Shown: in pieces, positions 23,255 to 31,496 of the stretch
How positions within the stretch are numbered: the stretch's first letter is position 1
Layout: each line of letters opens with the position of its first letter
Source: an uncultured Ruminococcus sp.
GTDB lineage: Bacteria; Bacillota; Clostridia; Oscillospirales; Ruminococcaceae
Length of the DNA stretch: 37,168 nt
NCBI GenBank assembly: GCA_900315755.1
Contig: ONAI01000028.1
Coordinates: 1 to 37,168 of the forward strand
Direction of reading: 5' to 3'
Position numbers and translations under genes: made by a program
The notes under the pieces: model-generated
What the model was told of the DNA's origin: nothing
Database searches by the model: none
The model's input: the letters and a program-made list of their open reading frames with translations, nothing else

Positions 23255-23348
23255 TTGAGGGAAACCCTTTTGAAAAAGGGTTCCGCCAACAGCGGCGGTC
23301 CCCTTTGTCCTTCGGACATCTCCCCGCACTGCGGGGAGTCACCCTCAA
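23255..23348. repeat. Multi-hairpin intergenic repeat-like element
   Basis: Outer arms TTGAGGG (23255-23261) and CCCTCAA (23342-23348) enclose four hairpins: AACCCTTTT/AAAAGGGTT (23263-23282), CCGC/GCGG (from 23283), TGTCC-TTC-GGACA (23306-23318) and CTCCCCGC-ACT-GCGGGGAG (23320-23338). The local GC content and dense folding are unlike the AT-rich flanks. It looks like a dispersed intergenic element or structured RNA. It is the first of three inverted-repeat units in the 390-bp gene-free stretch 23183-23573. Confidence 0.6.
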
Positions 23349-23373
23349 ACTCCCTTCCTAAAACTTTCGTCTG

Positions 23374-23453
23374 TTCGCAATGGTATAAGAACTAACATAA
23401 AAATGAAAAAACAGAAGTCTATTTGACTTCCGAAATTTTTATACCATTGCGAA
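23374..23453. repeat. 80-bp hairpin element with 15-bp terminal inverted repeats
   Basis: TTCGCAATGGTATAA begins at 23374 and its exact reverse complement ends at 23453; an inner GAAGTC/GACTTC stem lies in the centre (about 23413-23430). The AT-rich, fully palindromic layout with no coding capacity is MITE-like. No clear target-site duplication is visible, so a structural intergenic repeat is equally possible. Confidence 0.6.
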
Positions 23454-23486
23454 AAAAACGAAATAAAAGTCTTTGGAAAGGGGTTC

Positions 23487-23519
23487 GGGGAAGAACCTTT
23501 CCTCAGAAAGGTTTGCCCC
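23487..23519 (-). terminator. GC hairpin downstream of the glycosyltransferase operon
   Basis: GGGG (23487-23490) and CCCC (23516-23519) enclose AACCTTTC-CTCA-GAAAGGTT (23494-23513). It lies about 55 bp beyond the last glycosyltransferase stop in the transcription direction. The T-rich tract in that direction only comes about 25 nt later, so terminator function is uncertain; it may be part of the same repeat family as its neighbours. Confidence 0.4.
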
Positions 23520-23573
23520 GGTAAGCTGCGGATAAAGCTGCTGTATGAATACAACACATATGTGCCGCTGTTT

Positions 23574-24752
23574 TTATATACTGTCTATTACCTCCCGGAA
23601 GTTACGCATGATAACCTCCCAGCGGTAGTTATTGTCGATGTAAAGACGTGCGTTTGAGCGCATAGCTTCGTATTCTTTATCATGTGAGAAGATATAATCG
23701 AGAATGCCCTCAAATTCAAAATAGTTCATATAGTAGAGACCGCCGTTGCTTTTCAGGCAGTGACCTTTAAGAACCTCACAGATACCGTTTACGATGACAG
23801 GTACTGAAAGTGTCATAGCTTCAAGTACAGAGATAGACAGGCTCTCAAACTTTGAAGGAAGAACAAGGGCTTTTGCGCCGGATATACCACTGAATTTGTC
23901 CTCTTCGCTGACGAATCCGAGACTGAGGATGTCTTTATGCTTGGGTATCTCGCAGACTGGTTTGCCCATGAGGACGAGCTTGAGACCGCTTTCAGGACGG
24001 CGTTTCTTATATTCCATGAAGTACTTGAACATCATCGGACAATCCTTGCCTTCGTCGATACGTCCTACATATATGATGTAGTTGCCATGAATATTGTATT
24101 TCTCGCGGAAAGCCTTTTCGTCCGGTTCGCAAGGTATCTCAACTCCGGTGCCCATTACCTTGCAGGGGATATTTCCGCAATTGAAAAGTCCTTGAACAAG
24201 GGCTTTTTCCTCGTCTGTAAGGAACACATAAGCCTTAGGGAGAGTGAATATTTTCTCGAAGCTTCTGAAGTGGATGAAAGGCTCTTCATGTGCTGTCGGG
24301 ATGAAAATTGCTTTCTCAGCGACTTCGGGTATTCCCATTACACTGAGGTAATAAAGATATGTCACGAAGATAAAAGCATCGTAATTGTCCTTATTTGCCT
24401 TGATATACTCGATAGCATCAGGACAATAAGGTCCTTGTTTCTGGAACCATGTCTTTTCGGCATCCTCATCGAAATCGCCGGCGCCGATCCTTGCAAGGTA
24501 CTTTCCGTTATACTCATTGAAGTCTTTAGCGCGGCACTCTTTTACGGAAAAACGTCTCACATGAACGCCGTTTATATCCTCTTCATCAGCAGTGTAGCTG
24601 TTTTCCCATGTAGTGTAGTCAACAGCCTTTGTAGTGATAACATCTACCTGATAATGGTCGACGAGCCTTTCTGCGATAAGGCGTGTATAATACTCCGAAC
24701 CGCCGTTTACTTCAAGTCCGTAGCGCTGATTAACCAATGCTATCCTTTTCAT
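23574..24752 (-). CDS. GT4-family glycosyltransferase
   Basis: A 392-residue GT-B enzyme. The N-terminal acceptor domain starts MKRIALVNQRYGLEVNGGSEYYTRLIAERL, with the glycine-rich NGG loop of family GT4. The donor-binding half contains IIYVGRIDEGKDCPMMFKYF and the EX7E-like SKFESLSISVLEAM near residue 315. It ends with a helical segment crossing back to the N-domain. It is the last gene of the exporter operon and overlaps the preceding glycosyltransferase gene by 4 bp (ATGA). It is close in layout to that neighbour (shared YFEFEG and NGGLYY elements), which suggests old duplication. It probably adds a sugar to the exported surface glycan on the cytosolic side; donor and linkage are unknown. 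Confidence 0.9.
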   Translation of the reverse strand: MKRIALVNQRYGLEVNGGSEYYTRLIAERLVDHYQVDVITTKAVDYTTWENSYTADEEDINGVHVRRFSVKECRAKDFNEYNGKYLARIGAGDFDEDAEKTWFQKQGPYCPDAIEYIKANKDNYDAFIFVTYLYYLSVMGIPEVAEKAIFIPTAHEEPFIHFRSFEKIFTLPKAYVFLTDEEKALVQGLFNCGNIPCKVMGTGVEIPCEPDEKAFREKYNIHGNYIIYVGRIDEGKDCPMMFKYFMEYKKRRPESGLKLVLMGKPVCEIPKHKDILSLGFVSEEDKFSGISGAKALVLPSKFESLSISVLEAMTLSVPVIVNGICEVLKGHCLKSNGGLYYMNYFEFEGILDYIFSHDKEYEAMRSNARLYIDNNYRWEVIMRNFREVIDSI

Positions 24753-25960
24753 TTTTCACTCTCTCCGGTTATGTCTGCGAAAAATCGCTTATATTTATCG
24801 ACTATAACGTCCCAGTCGAAATTCTTCATAACATAGTTTTTGCCGTTGCTGCCCATCATCCATGCCTCGTTTTTATGTTCGAGGATGTAATCGGTGCAGC
24901 CTTCAAACTCGAAATAGTTTCCGAAATACAGACCTCCGTTGGATTCAGAAGCAAAGTTTCTTGTAACAGCGCAGTCTGCATGAACGAGAACAGGTCTGCC
25001 GCAAAGCCAGCTTTCCATGATAACGAGCGAGAAGCTTTCGTTTTTTGAGGGCTGGCACAGGAACTCTGCTGCTCCCTGAGCGTTGTATTTATCCTGTCTG
25101 TCAACGAATCCGAGATCGAGGATCCTTCCGCTCTTAACGAGCTCTTCCGGAAGCTCTATCTGACCTCCGCCGATAAGGATAAGTCTGAGATCAGTCTCGC
25201 GGCGTTTGATATATTCCGCATAATATTTCACGAGCGTGTGAACGTTCTTGCCCTCGTCCTTACGTCCTGCATAGAGGATGAAAGGCTCTTTGACCTTGAA
25301 TTTTTCGCGGAAAGCAGCAGGATCCGGAACTATATCCGTATCCATTCCTATGCCCATGACAATAGTTTTTGTACCGCTCTGCGAGAAGCCATAAAGTCTC
25401 TCAGCGAGTTCTGCTTCGGGACGTGCATTGAATACCATACCGGCTGTTTTCGGGAACAGTTCCTTGAATTTTCCGATATATGCATATGCTTCATCGTGGA
25501 AGCAGGGGATGAGCACAGACTTGTAAGGGCACACCTGAGCGCCGTAATACGTAGTTCCGAACATATATGGTATGAATACGAACAGCGAATAATCGTCAAC
25601 GTGTTCGCTCATATAGGCGTAAAGGTCGGGGCTGTTTACCATTTCACGAAGAAAAGTTTCTTCTTCTTCGGGGGGTATCGGCGTTTTAGCCATAAGCTTT
25701 GCATTAACTGCATCGAAAGCGGCGTTATCGCGTTTTCTTACCTTGAATCGGCGGATAGTTATACCGTTAGCGGTAGAATCCTCGCCTTCTTTATAATAGT
25801 TCACGCTCCAGTCAGAGCCGAATTCCTTAACACAGGTAGTAAGTATCTCAACCGCAACACCAGCGTAGTGCAGATGTGATGAGACCTCGCGCAGTTCCAT
25901 TTCTGCGCCCCCCGGTATAGCGTCAGCATACCACGGGATAACAAAGCCAATCTTCTTCAT
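24749..25960 (-). CDS. GT4-family glycosyltransferase
   Basis: A 403-residue GT-B enzyme. It starts MKKIGFVIPWYADAIPGGAEMELREVSSHL with the GGAE loop common in GT4 proteins. The C-terminal domain has FILYAGRKDEGKNVHTLVKYY and SKNESFSLVIMESW as the EX7E-type motif, then SNGGLYFGNYFEFEG shared with the neighbouring glycosyltransferase (23574-24752). Start codon 25960 follows AAGGATGA. It is 16 bp after the third glycosyltransferase and overlaps the next by 4 bp. A role in assembling the polysaccharide exported by the ABC transporter at 28760-30816 is inferred from the operon. Confidence 0.9.
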   Translation of the reverse strand: MKKIGFVIPWYADAIPGGAEMELREVSSHLHYAGVAVEILTTCVKEFGSDWSVNYYKEGEDSTANGITIRRFKVRKRDNAAFDAVNAKLMAKTPIPPEEEETFLREMVNSPDLYAYMSEHVDDYSLFVFIPYMFGTTYYGAQVCPYKSVLIPCFHDEAYAYIGKFKELFPKTAGMVFNARPEAELAERLYGFSQSGTKTIVMGIGMDTDIVPDPAAFREKFKVKEPFILYAGRKDEGKNVHTLVKYYAEYIKRRETDLRLILIGGGQIELPEELVKSGRILDLGFVDRQDKYNAQGAAEFLCQPSKNESFSLVIMESWLCGRPVLVHADCAVTRNFASESNGGLYFGNYFEFEGCTDYILEHKNEAWMMGSNGKNYVMKNFDWDVIVDKYKRFFADITGESEK

Positions 25961-25976
25961 TATGTTATATCATCCT

Positions 25977-27050
25977 TTATTTTGCAGCGATAAAATTTTT
26001 CAGCTGTTCAGTGAAAGTGTCTTTTATCTTCTCATAAGAGAAGTCCTTGAGACGGCGGCGCTGTCCGGAAATAAGTTCATTCCGCAGAGCCTCATCATTC
26101 AGAACGCGGTCGATGACTCTTGATACGAATACGGGATCATTATCGTCAACAAGGAAGCCGCTTCCTCCGAGAGTATCAGAAATAGCACTTGTATCGAGCG
26201 CTACTATCGGAACATCGAAGAACATTGCTTCAGCCAGCGGAACACAGAAGCCTTCGTGAGCGCTCATACATACGAAAACGTCTGCGATACGGTAGAATGC
26301 AAGTATAGCACTGAACTTTATATGACCTGTGAATACAACATCTTCTTTAAGACCAAGTGCAGCGGCGTACTTGACCAGTCTGTTATAATAATTCTCCATT
26401 CCGGAATAGGAACCGACAAGAATAAGACGTGATTCCGGATTGAGCTTCTTATAGTGATAGAAAGCGCGGATAACGTCCTCCTGCTTTTTATTCGGAGCGA
26501 TCCTTCCGACGAAGATGAGGTTCTTTTTGCCGTCGCTGTATTTGCGGATAGTTTCTTCATCAGGAGTTTGTTTGTAATCCTCAAAGCGTATGAGGATAGG
26601 TCTTATGTCGATAGGACAGGTATAGCCCATCCTGAGAAGATCAGAACGGTTATAGCTTGAAACAGCAAGACAGTAATCTATCTTATCCTTGAGATACTCG
26701 ACTCCCTTATAGCCATATTCCGTAAGAGCCGTAGCCGCAGGGCTGTAAGGACGGAAGAACTCAGGCGGAGTTATATTATGGTATATCATTATCCTGCGGC
26801 ATTTGAATTCATCTATCCTGAATGTAAGATCAGTGCCGGTAGATTTATGATAGAGTATGATGTCATCTTTTTTCAGACCGCTGAGCTTGGAAATATCCAG
26901 ACCGGATCCGGCAGGCAGGCGCTTGTCGATATTTTCGGCGTAGACCTCGGTCTCATATCCCATATCACGGATCGCACCTTTAAGTGCGAGCGTATCGTTT
27001 CCGATAGCATCTCCGAATGAAAGTGTAGGAAGTATCTGGATTATTCTCAT
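25977..27050 (-). CDS. GT4-family glycosyltransferase
   Basis: A 357-residue GT-B enzyme. It begins MRIIQILPTLSFGDAIGNDTLALKGAIRDMGYETEVYAE; the middle has SSYNRSDLLRMGY. The donor domain carries LIFVGRIAPNKKQEDVIRAFYHYKKLNPESRLILVGS and the EX7E motif HEGFCVPLAEAMFFDVPIVALD. These features are typical of mannosyl- or rhamnosyltransferase-like GT4 enzymes, but specificity cannot be read. It overlaps the preceding coiled-coil gene by 4 bp (ATGA), a sign of translational coupling within the surface polysaccharide operon. Confidence 0.9.
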   Translation of the reverse strand: MRIIQILPTLSFGDAIGNDTLALKGAIRDMGYETEVYAENIDKRLPAGSGLDISKLSGLKKDDIILYHKSTGTDLTFRIDEFKCRRIMIYHNITPPEFFRPYSPAATALTEYGYKGVEYLKDKIDYCLAVSSYNRSDLLRMGYTCPIDIRPILIRFEDYKQTPDEETIRKYSDGKKNLIFVGRIAPNKKQEDVIRAFYHYKKLNPESRLILVGSYSGMENYYNRLVKYAAALGLKEDVVFTGHIKFSAILAFYRIADVFVCMSAHEGFCVPLAEAMFFDVPIVALDTSAISDTLGGSGFLVDDNDPVFVSRVIDRVLNDEALRNELISGQRRRLKDFSYEKIKDTFTEQLKNFIAAK

Positions 27051-27535
27051 TCTGTCCTCTGCTTTCCCAGTTCTTCACGGAGAGCAGCATTCTCACGTTC
27101 GAGGCTGTCGATACGTTTTGTGAGTTCCTTCTGAGCGAGTTCAAGCACTTGAAGCCTGTCGTTCATATCACTGCTTTCCGAACCGGTATTTACAGCGCTT
27201 CTGAGTGAGTTAAGAGCCTTTGTGGTATTTGCGTTGAAATCGTTCTGGTCGAAAACCACCGGCTCAACATAGAACTTTGTAAGCTTTCTAATGACCTTTT
27301 TGAAGAATACCTTCAGCGGATTGCCCTGAAGTTCCTTATAAGGCTGGATGTAGTAGTGTGTATTCAGGTATGTGAGAGCAGAATCGCAGTCCTCAAGAGA
27401 GCTGCCGGAGCTCATATCGGTTGGTTTTTCGTAAGGTACATCCTCAAAGCTGAGCATATCAGCAGTAAGATTCTTTTCCTTTATCTCTCGCTTGATCTGA
27501 GACATTATTTCTTCGATATTGATGTTATTATCCAT
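27047..27535 (-). CDS. Small coiled-coil protein of the polysaccharide operon
   Basis: A 162-residue protein with no recognised catalytic motif. It begins MDNNINIEEIMSQIKREIKEKN, a form also seen at the N-terminus of polysaccharide methyltransferase or glycosyltransferase proteins in rumen Firmicutes. The middle has a conserved-looking YYIQPYKEL segment and a basic stretch KVFFKKVIRKLTKFYVEPV that could be amphipathic and membrane-associated. The C-terminal 45 residues (NDRLQVLELAQKELTKRIDSLERENAALREEL) form a leucine-heptad coiled coil. It sits between the coiled-coil methyltransferase and a glycosyltransferase and overlaps the latter. A scaffold or length-control partner role is plausible but inferred. 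Confidence 0.75.
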   Translation of the reverse strand: MDNNINIEEIMSQIKREIKEKNLTADMLSFEDVPYEKPTDMSSGSSLEDCDSALTYLNTHYYIQPYKELQGNPLKVFFKKVIRKLTKFYVEPVVFDQNDFNANTTKALNSLRSAVNTGSESSDMNDRLQVLELAQKELTKRIDSLERENAALREELGKQRTE

Positions 27536-27555
27536 TTTTTACCTTTCCTATCCTA

Positions 27556-28749
27556 TTATTTTACGGCAACTACCGCGTAGTCCTGACTGCCATAGAGTGC
27601 ATCTGATACACGTTTCATGGCAGAATTGAATTCTTCGCTTCCGCCTGATAATTCCGGGATGCTGTAAGGCAGACGGCTGTTTTCGGTAAAGATCACTTCG
27701 ATGTTCCTGAATCCGGCTTTTTCGAGGTAATACTTCATGGTCAGCGGATGAACAGGTTTTATATGTGAAGGATCAATATAGAATGCATGGGTATATATTG
27801 CAAGAGAGGTCGGATTCGGAGTTTCGATTATAATGCAGCCGCCCTCTTTGAGTTTTTCATAGGCTGTGTTGCAAAGACGTATTATTTCATGAGTCTGGAG
27901 ATGTTCGACTACCTGACCGACGAAGATACCGTCAACGCTTTCAAGGCCGGCAAGGAATGCAGTACCATCGCCGCATGAAGCCTTCAAGCCCTTCATATTA
28001 CAGTAATCGGTATAAGGCTCGTATATGTCAACACCCTGTGCATTGATACCGTTATCTTTCATGAGAGAGAGGAATTCTCCTCTTCCGCAGCCGATGTCGA
28101 GAACGTTCTTCTTTCCGTTGAAATATGGCAGGTAAGCTGACTGTGCTTTCTTTATGCTTTCGATAGAGCCGCGGAAATGGTTCTCGAAATCGAAATAGTC
28201 GATGCTTTCGTAATCAGAGGATGACTCCTGTACCTGTACCGGAGCAGGCGAAGCTGCGCCTGTATCGGTGCTTGCAGCAGGTGCTGCCACAACAGCAGTG
28301 CCGACGTTTTGGAGCTTCTTTTCAAGCGATGCGATCTTGACTTTAGCAAATTCCGAATCGCTTCCGAGATTTTCGAGCATGGCGTTATTGTTTCTGAGGT
28401 TCTCGCAGGCGTTTTCAAGATCACGGTGCAAGCAAGGGATAAGTTCGTTATAGTATTTAACACTCTGTTCCACGCTTCCCAAATTACGTTCCAAAGTGGC
28501 TTTTATTTCGTTTACGGAATTTTCGCAGGTCTGGAGTCTGCTGAGGATATTCTGGATATTGGCGATAACTGAATCGTTGTTCTGCTTTATAGCCTCAGCG
28601 TTTTCGTTTATTCTGCTGTTGATTGAATCTATCTCTTTATCGGTCATTTCAAAGCACTGTATCATGCTTCCGAGAAGCTTTTTCCTGATACTTGCCTTGA
28701 ATCCCTTTTGTGCATTGAAATTGCTGATAAATTGTGAAATGCTACTCAT
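27556..28749 (-). CDS. Coiled-coil SAM-dependent methyltransferase
   Basis: A 397-residue protein. Residues about 30-148 are predicted coiled coil (DKEIDSINSRINENAEAIKQN through KVKIASLEKKLQNV). Residues 151-178 are an Ala/Pro/Ser-rich linker. Residues about 195-350 form a class I methyltransferase with motif I NVLDIGCGRGEFLSLM (215-230), an acidic residue after the second strand (QGVDIYEP), GIFVGQVVEHL and IIIETPNP. No kinase domain is present. The order coiled coil plus methyltransferase next to a Wzt with a C-terminal domain recalls the Gram-negative chain-terminating WbdD system, with domains in another arrangement. It may methylate the non-reducing end of the glycan; this is inference. 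The start has GAGGAG. Confidence 0.85.
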   Translation of the reverse strand: MSSISQFISNFNAQKGFKASIRKKLLGSMIQCFEMTDKEIDSINSRINENAEAIKQNNDSVIANIQNILSRLQTCENSVNEIKATLERNLGSVEQSVKYYNELIPCLHRDLENACENLRNNNAMLENLGSDSEFAKVKIASLEKKLQNVGTAVVAAPAASTDTGAASPAPVQVQESSSDYESIDYFDFENHFRGSIESIKKAQSAYLPYFNGKKNVLDIGCGRGEFLSLMKDNGINAQGVDIYEPYTDYCNMKGLKASCGDGTAFLAGLESVDGIFVGQVVEHLQTHEIIRLCNTAYEKLKEGGCIIIETPNPTSLAIYTHAFYIDPSHIKPVHPLTMKYYLEKAGFRNIEVIFTENSRLPYSIPELSGGSEEFNSAMKRVSDALYGSQDYAVVAVK

Positions 28750-28759
28750 AGTTCACTCC

Positions 28760-30037
28760 TCAGATGTTCCAGTTGTGGTCTATTCTTGCTATACCGACAT
28801 CGCCTGTCGGAGTTATCATTTCTATTTTATATGCCTGACGGTAATAATCTACCGGTATACCGTCGCCTGTCTCGATAGCGAAGTCGAGCAGATACTCTCC
28901 GGCGAGCAGATGGACATCGCTGAGAGTGATCTCTGCTGTACCGCTTTTTGTGAGTTCAAATTCCGGAAGCTTGTCAATACGTGTGTTCGTACCGTAGCAC
29001 TGAGTGCCGGAAAGATTGAAAACACCAATGCCGATCACAGCATCGCTGACTTTTTCTTTGACAGTGTAGTCGATTTTGAATATAATGTCCTCTCCTGTAC
29101 GGAAAACACGCTGTTCAGCGCCGTCGGATGTGTAAGCGGTAATTTTCTTTATTCTTGCTTTGCCGCTGCCCCAGCGTTTTGCAGCTTCAGGATCTTCGGG
29201 TTCTTCATGCTGTTCGCTGCTGCTGTCCTCAGCCGGTTTTTCCGCAGCTTTTTCAGCGGCTTTTTTAGCGAGTTCCTTACGGGTATTCTCCTGAAGCTTC
29301 TGTCCCATGAAATCGAGGTATTCGAGATCAGTTTCCTTCGGAGGTCCCTCTGCGCGGATAAGACCTTCATGTATCCATATTGATCTGTCGCATATCTGCT
29401 CGATCTGACCGAGAGAATGTGATACTATAACGATAGTAGTGCCGTTTGCCTTGATCTCTTTGAGTTTGTTGAAGCACTTTGCCTGAAAATTGGCATCTCC
29501 GACTGCGAGTATCTCATCAATAAGGAGGATGTCTGCATCAACGTTGATAGCAACCGAAAATGCCAGACGCATATACATACCCGAAGAGTAGGTTCTTACG
29601 GGGTTATCAATGAATTCTTCGAGTTCGGAGAATTCGACTATATCATTCAGACGGGCATCGATCTCTTTCTTTGTAAGGCCGAAAATAGCTGCATTGGTAT
29701 AAATATTTTCTCTTCCGCTCATATCCGGATGGAATCCGGCACCAAGTTCGATAAGGCTTGAAACTCTGCCGTTCATTTTTATCGTGCCCGTATCCGGATA
29801 CATTATCCTTGTAAGGAGTTTGAGAGTTGTACTTTTACCGCAGCCGTTATGTCCGATAAGACCGATCGCCTCGCCCTTTTTTACGGTGAAGCTGATGCCT
29901 TTAAGAACCTGACGCAGCTCATATTTGTTTCTTTTGCGGAAAAGGAGTCTTTCTTTAAGCTGAGCGCCCTTATCAAGATAGACCTTGAAATTCTTGGTTA
30001 TATTATTTACTTCTATTGCTGTTTCGTTCTGGATCAT
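28760..30037 (-). CDS. Polysaccharide ABC exporter ATPase with Wzt-type C-terminal domain
   Basis: A 425-residue protein. The ATPase (about 1-245) has Walker A GHNGCGKST (62-70), SLIELGAGFHPDMSGRENIY as in Wzt/TagH proteins, signature YSSGMYMRLAFS, Walker B ILLIDE (170-175) and the switch His in IVSHS. A charged linker follows (KKAAEKAAEKPAEDSSSEQ). The C-terminal region (about 290-425; KKITAYTSDGAEQRVFRTGEDIIFKIDY through GIARIDHNWNI) matches the Wzt carbohydrate-binding beta-sandwich that in Gram-negatives recognises the modified chain end. Start 30037 follows GGAGGA and it lies 2 bp after the permease gene. It powers export of the glycan built by the downstream glycosyltransferases. Confidence 0.94.
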   Translation of the reverse strand: MIQNETAIEVNNITKNFKVYLDKGAQLKERLLFRKRNKYELRQVLKGISFTVKKGEAIGLIGHNGCGKSTTLKLLTRIMYPDTGTIKMNGRVSSLIELGAGFHPDMSGRENIYTNAAIFGLTKKEIDARLNDIVEFSELEEFIDNPVRTYSSGMYMRLAFSVAINVDADILLIDEILAVGDANFQAKCFNKLKEIKANGTTIVIVSHSLGQIEQICDRSIWIHEGLIRAEGPPKETDLEYLDFMGQKLQENTRKELAKKAAEKAAEKPAEDSSSEQHEEPEDPEAAKRWGSGKARIKKITAYTSDGAEQRVFRTGEDIIFKIDYTVKEKVSDAVIGIGVFNLSGTQCYGTNTRIDKLPEFELTKSGTAEITLSDVHLLAGEYLLDFAIETGDGIPVDYYRQAYKIEMITPTGDVGIARIDHNWNI

Positions 30038-30039
30038 TA

Positions 30040-30816
30040 TTATAATTCCTCCGCAAAGTGTTTCTGGAGCTTATTGAATACAAGGCAGCCGATCAGCAGG
30101 AACAGTATTCCAAGACCTAAGGCAGAAAGAAGTGACGAAAGATCCGGCAGTGCCTTATTGTAGAGCACGGTCCTGTAACACTCGATAACATGAGTCATCG
30201 GGTTGATATTGAAGACCGGCTGGAGTTTTTCAGGAATTATGGATTTATCGTACATGATCGGTGTCATATACATCCAAGCCATAGCTATGATGCCCAGAAT
30301 ATGTTCGAGGTCTCTGAAATATACTGTAACAGCGGAAGTAAGCAGTGCCATTCCGAGTGCGAGGATGTATTCCACTATCATAATTATAGGCAGAGTCAGC
30401 AGCGCGACGAAGTTCACGCCTACACCGGTGATGACTATTACCGCGAATATTACTATGAAGCACAGCAGCATATTTACAAAGCAGCTTGTTACATACGATA
30501 TAGGGATGACCATTCGCGGAAAGTATATCTTTTTAACAAGATCCTTCTGTGCGACGACCGAAGCTGCGCCTACGGTTATTGAAGACGAAAAGAATATCCA
30601 TGGGATAAGTGCCACGAAAAGATAGAGGTAATAGCGCTCGATATTTGACTTGAGAATGAATGAGAAAACCATTGTGTAAACAATGAGCTGGAACAGAGGA
30701 TTGATGAATGTCCACAGGAATCCTAACACCGAGCCCTTGTAGCGTCCTCGCAGATCTTTCTTTACGAGACTGAATATCATTTGTCTGTATGCATACAATT
30801 CTTTTATTGTATTCAT
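30040..30816 (-). CDS. Polysaccharide ABC exporter permease (Wzm/TagG-type)
   Basis: A 258-residue ABC-2 permease from ATG 30816, which follows GAAGGAGATACAA; an in-frame ATG 11 codons earlier has no such site. It starts MNTIKELYAYRQMIFSLVKKDLRGRYKGSVLGFLWTFINPLFQLIVY, the hallmark of Wzm/TagG permeases, followed by about six transmembrane helices and NPMTHVIECYRTVLY near the C-terminus. It is the first gene of the minus-strand polysaccharide operon and pairs with the Wzt-like ATPase. Two copies of its promoter lie directly upstream. Confidence 0.94.
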   Translation of the reverse strand: MNTIKELYAYRQMIFSLVKKDLRGRYKGSVLGFLWTFINPLFQLIVYTMVFSFILKSNIERYYLYLFVALIPWIFFSSSITVGAASVVAQKDLVKKIYFPRMVIPISYVTSCFVNMLLCFIVIFAVIVITGVGVNFVALLTLPIIMIVEYILALGMALLTSAVTVYFRDLEHILGIIAMAWMYMTPIMYDKSIIPEKLQPVFNINPMTHVIECYRTVLYNKALPDLSSLLSALGLGILFLLIGCLVFNKLQKHFAEEL

Positions 30817-30848
30817 TTGTATCTCCTTCAACAAAACATAATTTTCCA

Positions 30849-30938
30849 TTGTATCATTTAATTATATCACGCATATTCGGTATCTGTCAACAGTTGTATC
30901 ATTTAATTATATCACGCATATTCGGTATCTGTCAACAG
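30849..30938 (-). promoter_or_regulatory. Exactly duplicated promoter of the polysaccharide operon
   Basis: Two identical 45-bp units (30849-30893 and 30894-30938) stand head to tail. Each contains, on the minus strand, TTGACA (30885-30890; 30930-30935) and TATAAT (30861-30866; 30906-30911) with an 18-bp spacer. Both promoters face the permease gene. The perfect identity suggests recent tandem duplication, and such a repeat can change copy number by slippage or recombination. Confidence 0.9.
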
Positions 30939-30991
30939 TTATATTGCCGAAATAACACGACATTCCGGCAAAAATATGGTATTATATGCAG

Positions 30992-31020
30992 AAACGGCAT
31001 CCCGCCGGAATGCCGTTTTA
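30992..31020. terminator. Hairpin terminator after rlmH
   Basis: AAACGGCAT (30992-31000) and ATGCCGTTT (31010-31018) form a 9-bp stem around a GC-rich loop. It lies immediately after the rlmH stop on the minus strand, where a short TTT follows; the plus strand has a longer TTTTATTTT tract. It separates the rlmH/cysS transcript from the polysaccharide operon promoters. Confidence 0.65.
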
Positions 31021-31022
31021 TT

Positions 31023-31496
31023 TTACTTATGATATTTTCCGCCCGATGAGATCTGGAAAGCGCGGTAGATCTGTTCAAGGAGCATAACTCTTGCGAGCTG
31101 ATGCGGAAAGGTCATTTTAGACATTGAAAGCTTCAATGTCCCCATGCTTTTTATTTCAGGATCGAGACCGAATGAACTTCCGATGATGAAAGTCACGGTG
31201 CTGAAACCGTTTACTCCGGCTTCACAGAGCTTTTCTGAAAGCTCCGGACTGCTCAGCTGTTTGCCTTCGATGCACATAGGTATTATCATTCCCGAAGCAC
31301 AGCGCTTTATCTGTTCGCCTTCCTTTTTCAGTGCAGCCGTGATCTCCTTTTCAGACGGTGAATCGCTGAGGCGGTATTCTTCCAGTTCGTGGAGTTCAAA
31401 ATTGCAGAAACGTCCTAAACGCTTGATATATTCCGCACAGGCGTTTTTCAGGTAATCCTCTTTGAGTTTCCCTATTACAATTAGTTTTACAGTCAT
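31023..31496 (-). CDS. rlmH: 23S rRNA (pseudouridine1915-N3)-methyltransferase
   Basis: A 157-residue SPOUT methyltransferase that modifies helix 69 of 23S rRNA. MTVKLIVIGKLKEDYLKNACAEYIKRL, IPMCIEGKQLSSPELSEKL, TFIIGSSFGLDPEIK and the C-terminal knot region SMSKMTFPHQLARVMLLEQIYRAFQISSGGKYHK are diagnostic, and the length is exactly that of the family. The ATG shares one base with the stop of the MBL hydrolase gene (TGATG), so the two are translationally coupled. A hairpin terminator follows. Confidence 0.97.
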   Translation of the reverse strand: MTVKLIVIGKLKEDYLKNACAEYIKRLGRFCNFELHELEEYRLSDSPSEKEITAALKKEGEQIKRCASGMIIPMCIEGKQLSSPELSEKLCEAGVNGFSTVTFIIGSSFGLDPEIKSMGTLKLSMSKMTFPHQLARVMLLEQIYRAFQISSGGKYHK

